From the NCBI RefSeq assembly GCF_032062135.1, contig NC_092859.1, positions 83,673,144 through 83,737,143 on the forward strand: a stretch of DNA of 64,000 bases, read 5' to 3'. Made by a program: the position numbers and the translations under genes. Position 1 is the stretch's first letter. Each line of letters starts with the position of its first letter. The notes under the pieces were generated by a model, which was not told where the DNA came from, made no database searches, and saw nothing but the letters and a program-made list of their open reading frames with translations. The DNA comes from Pyxicephalus adspersus (taxonomy: Eukaryota; Chordata; Amphibia; Anura; Pyxicephalidae). Of the stretch, positions 57,081 through 64,000 are shown piece by piece.

Positions 57081-58983
57081 ACCAGTAAATATTGTAAGAC
57101 CGATACTAGCTAGCTGAGCCTTTTATACCAGACAGCTTAGTTTTAGAAAGAAATACCATTCTTACCTTATTTACACATAGAAAGTTACTTGATCTACTTT
57201 AAATACTAGTAATGGTCATTTGTTCTTTTATTACTTTGTATTTATTATATTGAATATGAAAATAGTAACTGCCAAAGTTGTGCTCTTAATGTTTTAAAAT
57301 GTTTTCTGGCTTGTGTATTGTGAATTAGCACCAAAACTATATTAATAATAATAATAAAAAAGTCTGTAATATTGGAGTAAATAATATTCCCTTTACTTTC
57401 AGGAGACCATGGACCCATTGCTTTGTAGATGGCAGTGCAGTGAATTTGTAGAACTCTTCTTTGTAAAGCATTACAGATTTTCTGGAGGCCCTGAAACCTG
57501 GAGTACTTAGAAGTCACTTTAGTCAGTTTTAGATAGCCCTTTACACACAGTAAATGGTCTGTTAGTCTACACGACGGTCTGTGTGCTGTCAGTAATTTAG
57601 ATTGGCCCTTCTACACACAGAAAGATTCTGATGGTCCTGTACTGCAGCACAATGTACATACAACCTGTTACAATTTTACAAGCATATTAACATGCAGTGT
57701 TTTTGCAACAGGGCAAATTGGTGTCTGGGGCCCTAAAAAAATAAAAAAACAGTCAATGAATGTTGCTTTGTAGCAGATAGCATTTGTGGTCAGTACAACA
57801 CATTTCTGGGATATTCTATAAGAGCCAAGCTAGGACCTTTCCCTGGGAGAGTGCTCAGGATGGCCTCCTAATCCTCAGCCCTTCTGACCTTTGGAAAACC
57901 CCATTATAGTGATGGGCCAGTATGAATGTGTTTTAGAAAACTGGAAAGTTTTGACAATTAGAAATTTTGACGGTTGTGGCAGAGAATACATGCTGTTGGT
58001 ATGTGCTATTACTTGTTGGTGCTGTTAGCCGCTTTTGTGCTTCTATAGAAAACAATAGGAAATGTAGAATACTCAGTGCATTTGACTACCGGGACTGCTC
58101 TATATGACCTTTACAGTAATAGTAAAAAAAATGGCCAGACAAGAATTGTAGTGTTCACTAATTTTAGAGGAGAAATAAATGTTCCTTGAATTGGTTCTCA
58201 TTGGAAAGATCCCCACACACACAGCAGAATGCTGAAAAGTGTATTGGTATCTGTGGTTGTAAATATGCTAATTCTGAGTAGTGGAAAATAGTAATTGCTT
58301 AGGAAACCCCTAGTATTCCCCTAGTATTCTTTCTATTTCCCAAGTATACTTGGGAAAGGCTGATATAGACTTTAAATTGTTTACATACTCCTAATAAGCA
58401 GTAAAGAAGCTTTGAAACAAGGCATCACTCACCTCTCTATCTGTATTATGACACATTTGTCCCCCAAAGATCACAGCAGTCGGACTTCATTCCGCTCCAG
58501 TAGCTAATAATCTCTCATTTCTTTATATTCAATGGCTAGCAGCATTCCAAGATTCTGTGGCTGTAGAAAAAAAGTTGTGATCTGAACTTTGGAGATTAAT
58601 TTTACCCTTGTACCTATATGTTTGGCGGTAAATGATTCTTTATATACATGGATACTTTACTGCTTTTATTGGGAAAACTTTATAGAGGTCCAGGTAGAGG
58701 GACATTAGAGTTGTCTTTAGAGCAAAGGGTGAACAAAAAAATCCTACAATAGGGGATACCATAGACAAGTCTGGGTTGAAAGTTGTTGAGAAAGATTTCT
58801 TCTCATTTTCTGTGTGTAACTATAGGATAGAAAGTAAAGGGAAACTTACCTAGACATATGTGGACAGCAAAATATAACCAGACAGGGGTCTTGACCTTTC
58901 CCTGCTCTATACAAAACAAACGCACTTTGGCTGGACATCTGGCAGAAAAATTTCCAGAAGCAACCAAGAAATCCAGCCTTTAA

Positions 58984-59103
58984 AGATTGTAAGCTCTTCG
59001 GGGCAGGGTCCTCTCCTCCTGTGTCTGTATCTGTCATTTGCAACCCCTATTTATTGTAAAACGCAGTCTAATATGTTGGCACTATATAAAACATGTTTGA
59101 TAT
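58984..59103 (+). repeat. LINE/SINE-type 3' end, copy 6 (sense)
   Basis: 'agattgtaagctcttcgggg cagggtcc' through 'aacccctatttattgta' to 'atatgttggcactatataaa'. This is the most complete sense copy, lacking the (AAT)n tail. Confidence 0.78.
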
Positions 59104-59462
59104 TGAAAAAAGGAAACCTATTACTATAAATGTGGAGTACATAATCGATTGAACTTTTTTTGGAAAGGTTGTTTTGCCTGGTTGACCAGAACAGAAATAC
59201 AAGCCACAGATAGTTAGACGTCTTTAACTATCTGTGTTCATTTGCACTGCAGTCGTGCTGGATAAACCATTTCCTGAGGTTCATTAGTTGTTTTTTTTTT
59301 CCATATGGTAGATTAAATGTGTTTGTACCCTATTGCTTGACTATAAATCATGGAATTTATTTTCTGTTTTTGAGTTAGCTGGGTATGCCAGTCAGTACAT
59401 GGGGTTGATGTATATATTTGTGAAAGTCTGTTAGTTTTGAGAAGACTTTTGGAGAAGGCTTA

Positions 59463-59719
59463 GGCTATGTATACACACATGCAATAATTGATTACCGACT
59501 TCAGGATGCCGCACCGTGTTGTACATACAACACCGTTCTTCTTATTGTAGAGGGGAGAACGATGGAGCGGCACCCTGCTGTGCTCTCCCCTTCACTTCCA
59601 TTATGATCGTTCGTCATCAGGCGATGAACGATGAGCACTGTACCACACGCAAAATTCTCGTCCAATATCAGCCCTGCGCTGATTATCGGACGAGAACCAT
59701 TGCACGTGTGTACCCAGCC
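59463..59719. mobile_element. PIF/Harbinger-like MITE, diverged hairpin-ended copy (intron of NUDT4)
   Basis: Flanked by TTA at 59,460-59,462 and 59,720-59,722, with ends GGCTATGTATACACAC and, inverted, GGCTGGGTACACACG. As in copies A and B, the right end is a hairpin: a GTACCACACG word at about 59,640, then 'attctcgtccaata', pairs back to 'ggacgagaacc' and the terminal GTGTGTAC. It also shares the gcaccctgctgtgctctccc segment. It has more changes than A or B, hence is older. Confidence 0.75.
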
Positions 59720-59723
59720 TTAG

Positions 59724-62700
59724 TATTGCTGTTACAGCCATCCTTGGCTTCATTAGAAGAATTTCCTTTCTGCCCTGCTGATAACAGATTCATCAGACAG
59801 GAAGTGAGAACAGGTCTGCATTTTTCATGATTGCATTGTTCTAGTCTCCTACAGGTAAAAATCCTCTCTGTATTTATTGTGTGGGAATTTTTTAATTTTA
59901 TTCCTAGGGCTGTTTAACCCTTTCTGGGAATGTGTTAAGGGGGAGGTGTTGTATCTGGCTTTTTAATGAGGCTTCCAGGTTCCATATAAGCTTCCAGCAC
60001 CTGTGCTTTTGAGGTTTGCTGTATTGTTAGAGATGTGGCTGCTGGCAGTCTTCAGGCCTAATATGTCTCAGTGATGCTGATTTGAGCAAAGTTCCTTATA
60101 GGATGGCAGACAGTGCTGGGTTATATATGTGTGTATTCACGGGAGTCACGTCAAGATGGCCAAAGACCCGTTTTCAGGAAGATTTGGTGAATATGGTGGT
60201 ACCCACACAGGTGCAAGGATGGGTGAGTGCAATGAAATATTTGTGATCGAATAGGTAAGGCCATATTTGATGCAGATAGGACATTGCCTGTCCCTTCTAC
60301 AACAAAGGACCAGTTTGATTGCATTTTTTTAATTTTGAAGTTTTTTCCCCACTTTAATATTGCAGACTGACAGCAAATTAGTATTTCATATAGACGCTCC
60401 AAATGGATTTTTCAGAGGAGTTTTGTAAAATAGTGTTGTATTTATGTGTAATAGATCAAACAAGTTATTTGTTATCTCATCACTGTTTGCTGTCCTGTAC
60501 TATAAAAATATTTGCTTACAATAAACAGGTATTTCAATTGTTCTGAGAAGAATGGCCATGTCTTATATTAACAACATTCTTTGCAAAAGAAAACAGGGTT
60601 TTTTATGCTGATATTGGTTTATGCTGCTCTGTCAAAGGCACTAAATTCATAAAGAAGCCAAACAAGTCTATTTTTATGAACTTTTGAATTTGCTGATTGT
60701 ACTATCTAAATGAGGCAAAGTTTTCTTTGATCCTTTTACTTAAAGTATATTTAAAGCCAAACAAAGTTTTGGATATTCACCCCCTCAGTTGTTTCCACTA
60801 TGACTGGGGGGTGAGGGAAGGTTCAAATTTTTCTTAATCTACCTCATCCCCAGCAGTGGATGTGAAAGAAATTCCCAGTACTTCTCAGGTGTATGAAGGA
60901 GACTGGCTCAATGTGATGGCACCTGGCAAATCTGCATGATCACACACAAGTCCTGGAATTAGGCATTCTATAAAATGTTTTTTTATTATCACTGGAAATA
61001 ATTGTAAAGTGTTTTCAGACTAGGTAGATCTTGGCAATGAGAAACTGGGTAGATCTTGGTGTGGATTAGCCCTCATTGACATCATATTTTCTTGATGTCC
61101 TCTTTCTCATTATAAAACTTTCCGTATATCCAGCTGCTGAAAGGTGGGACAATTGAGGTGGCCAATGTTGCAACCCATTCTGGTGCTTTATTAAACTACA
61201 AGTGATTTATGGAATGTCAGGGCATAATGGATGTTGTTTTGTGTGTGTCATCATTGCTGTGATCACAAAACACTGAATGTGAGGAAATCTATTTCCCAAC
61301 ATGGGTTTGTCTGTGGGGTAATACTCTGTGTTATACTATTCATATTCACGGAGGACCGGATAGTGGACGCTCCTGTTATCAATTACAGATTTTTTTTTTC
61401 TTAGGTTTGCTTATTGACTGTTTATAATTATAATTAGGTATTACATTCTCCCTTGTATGCCAAACTAAGAATTGCATAAGACACAATGCTTCCCTTTTAA
61501 AATAGAGTGGATACTGCTGTCTGGTCTCCAGGGCACATTATATGAACCCCCCATGCATTTTTATGGTCACCAAGTAAGATGCATGGACAACTCATGGTTC
61601 TAAATGAAAAGGGCCAAATATAATTCTAATTTGGTCAACAGCAGATGTGTGTGAGAGACTAGTTATGTGACTGCTTGTCACGTTTCAGATACATTTCATT
61701 CCTTTGAGAACTGCATTGAAGGAGGATGCATCACATGTCCTCCTAAAGGTTGCAGTAATTCACAAGTGGTGACTAGTGCAGCACATCATGTAACTTTGTT
61801 TGTACTGCAGGTTTTGGTTACAGATGAATATTATTTAGACTGTGCTTTAGGCCTATTTTCTACATTAAGAGTAGCTGTATTATGTTCCACTGTAAAGTCT
61901 GGTTCACGCCGGTATAAGGACAGTGCACAGAAAACTTTTACAAAGCATTTGGCAAGCTACCCTGAAGTCTTTAAAACACCTTTTGGCTCCTGTATGGGAA
62001 GCATTAAATACAGATCTTGATATAAGTCTTACTGTCACTTTAATCATGCTGCCAGTGAGCTTGTTAAAAAGCTGCAAATGACAGTCGGCACTCCCAGTAA
62101 GATTAGTGTTTAACACCTTCCTTACTTCTGTTCCTAATTTAATACCAGGTCGGTTAACTTTGCAAGAAGCCCGCCTGTATGGAATTATTCAGCTGGCTCC
62201 TGGCTTTAATATGGATACAGACCGGCTGCTGTACAGCCAATGGTCACATCTCCAGCTGCAGCAACGTGGCGTCACAGATGTCTCATTAAAGCGATTGGAC
62301 AGCTCCCCACTTGTGATTGTCATATTGTTTAGTGGATTTTAGTAGTGTTAAAAATGGCAAAAAAATGAAAGTACACACTGCACATAGGGTGCAAACCTGT
62401 ATGTAAACAACAAATGTGCAACAGGTTTTGGATATTTGGCCAGATTTTTTTCAAGAACCATTCTGAGGTAAGGTAAGAGGCGAGTTTCTCTAGCAAATTT
62501 TTGAGCTATGCAGAAGCCTAAATCATTTTCTTTCTTTGCTAATTTTTAAATCCCATTTTCAGCAGATAAAAATGTTAACTGTATCTCTCTAGTCTGCAGA
62601 AATGACAGTGTTTCATTTTTGGTTTGTGCAGCATAGATGAGATTTTTGTTTCTAGTGTCTGGCCAGTGTTAACAATATGTTTATGTGATATGTCTTTTAA

Positions 62701-64000
62701 AGAGAGCAGCAAAGGCAACGATAAAGGTGATAAAATGGCCCAGTAGCTGAATGTTGATTTCACAAAAAAATAGTTTCACAGGATTGTGATAATGAATGTA
62801 AATTTACTGCATAATGAAAATGGTGTCCCCTGGGTGCGTGTAACAGTAAAGTATAATGGGGCCCTAAGTGGAAGGTATGCAAGGATGTTGTGGTTACTTA
62901 GGAGCTGGAAGTGTGTTGACATTGTGTTGCCAGCTTCAAGTACTTTAGAGGGCAAAGCAAAATATAATTTTCGTCAAGGTAAAGATCAGTGATTATTCTG
63001 AATCAAGACAAAATGGTCTGATGCTGAAAATGTATGTGACCAGAAAATTTTTACCAACTTCCACCTTCATCCTGAACTACCAATTACCAACTTCATCCTG
63101 AAAAGTAACCTGGCTTGTAATTCTGATCCTCTAGTGGTTTGCCTGGAATAGTTATTCAGATCAGAGTCAGAACATCTAATCTGCATACTTCTAGATTAGT
63201 GATTTAGAAAGCATTTATGGTTAGATGATCGATGATCACCGATGCAGCTACAAAACTAGCTTTTTATTTTTTACAAAAGGCAACCAAGATGGCCGCCTAC
63301 ATATCCGTCTCATTGTAGGCTTGCTTTAAAGAGTAAGACTTTGTAAGCTATGGAGTGCCCTCCAATGGTTAATTTCCAAATCTATATTGCAGTAACAAAA
63401 ATTGCCAACAACAAGCTTTTGAAAATTCACATTAAAAGGACCTTATTCATACACCACAATATTATTTACATTTGTTTACAGGAAATAGACTGTTTCTCCT
63501 TTAACCTAAGCTAGAATTTTACCCATACTAGGCATAGTAACAGATTCACTTTTACTAGAGGTGCACTTGCCTACCTCAAATACCAGACTTCAAGATTCTT
63601 GGTTTACTAAACAAGTCGAATCATACACAGTGCTATGTATGTTCTCCTTGTCCAAACATGGCACTGCCACAATCGGCTGCTCAGGCACAAACCGCTGCAT
63701 TATGGGGACTTGAGGAAATGTTAGGTGCTTCTAGGACCCCGTATGGTGCCCACTATTAACTGGGGGGGTGGACACAGGCAGGAAGCTGGCGGGCAGTAAC
63801 ACCAATAATGTATGGATTTTTAGTGCGATAGAGGCCGTGGTAGCATACAAAAAAGACATAACCGGTAATTTATTGATTATGATTGATATTTATGTCAATT
63901 GTAATATTGATTCCTCGTGGCTGGCACCTTGCCCAGCTGCTCAAGCATTGGCACAGCAGTGCTGGTTGAAATAGAATGAGAGTCTGTACATGTGGCAGCT
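59724..64000. other. NUDT4 intron 1, distal part, no features assigned
   Basis: No exon-like sequence. The word 'caagatggcc' occurs at about 60,150 and 63,290 (also near 16,030), perhaps part of a repeat. A region of higher GC at 62,150-62,290 contains 'ctgctgtacagccaatggtc' and 'cagctgcagcaacgtggcgt', of unknown nature. Confidence 0.4.

Larger units (their letters stand above)
55680..64000 (+). other. NUDT4: NUDT4 intron 1, 5' part (continues past window end)
   Basis: The sequence opens with a good donor (gtgaga). No later exon of NUDT4, in particular no GGGMEPEEEP-type Nudix-box coding, is seen before the window ends, so the intron is at least 8.3 kb. The first ~170 bp are C-rich and belong to the CpG-rich promoter domain. 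Further in are an (AT)n/(GT)n microsatellite, the left end of a hAT-like element (56,719), a LINE/SINE 3' end (58,984-59,103) and a TTA-flanked MITE (59,463-59,719). ORFs at 61,667-62,020 (117 codons) and 62,106-62,342 (78 codons) lack recognisable domains and are treated as chance ORFs. Confidence 0.85.

Noticed and set aside
61667..62020. 117-codon plus-strand ORF in the intron, examined as a possible NUDT4 exon
   Set aside because: It has no Nudix motif (no GGGMEPEEE or REVYEEAG-like sequence), and NUDT4 exon 2 should begin with VLLVSS-like residues after an AG acceptor, which is absent here.

Overview
This window looks like AT-rich, repeat-laden nuclear DNA from a vertebrate, most probably an anuran amphibian. 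Open reading frames are short and lack prokaryotic gene structure. The DNA is full of short inverted-repeat transposons (hAT, TTA-flanked PIF/Harbinger-like, TTAA-flanked, pogo-like), decayed Tc1/mariner and L1 copies, and a LINE/SINE-type 3' end with an (AAT)n tail. The anuran assignment is an inference from the repeat repertoire and could not be tested here.

Only one protein-coding gene is supported. A CpG-rich, TATA-less promoter region at about 55,010-55,850 contains coding exon 1 of NUDT4 (diphosphoinositol polyphosphate phosphohydrolase 2) on the plus strand at 55,581-55,679. It ends in a clean GT donor. Everything from 55,680 to the window end is best read as the first part of NUDT4 intron 1, which continues beyond the window.

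Upstream of the promoter (1-55,000) I find no exon I can defend; this is intergenic DNA. Its recognisable content is transposon-derived: hAT elements with 8-bp target duplications (188-442, 11,879-12,264, 49,658-49,933); five TTA/TAA-flanked MITEs sharing the terminus RGCTRYGTAYACAC (8.5, 22.2, 28.1, 48.0 and, inside the intron, 59.5 kb); palindromic MITEs with a 'TGATTTATTAAAGCTCTCC' end (17.8, 36.7, 45.4, 48.5, 49.5 kb); three broken Tc1/mariner copies (5.5, 15.1, 17.4 kb); a minus-strand L1 ORF2 remnant at 32.15-33.37 kb whose 3' UTR is split by a TTAA-flanked MITE; a pogo/Tigger-like element (54.0 kb); and six copies of a LINE/SINE 3' end.

The least explained region is 39.2-40.4 kb. A GC-rich block with strong TTCG-loop hairpins abuts two apparently identical 378-bp copies separated by 101 bp. 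I see no convincing undescribed gene system. The strongest leads are the MITE family with built-in terminal hairpins, the structured block with its neighbouring duplication, and the layout of the NUDT4 promoter.
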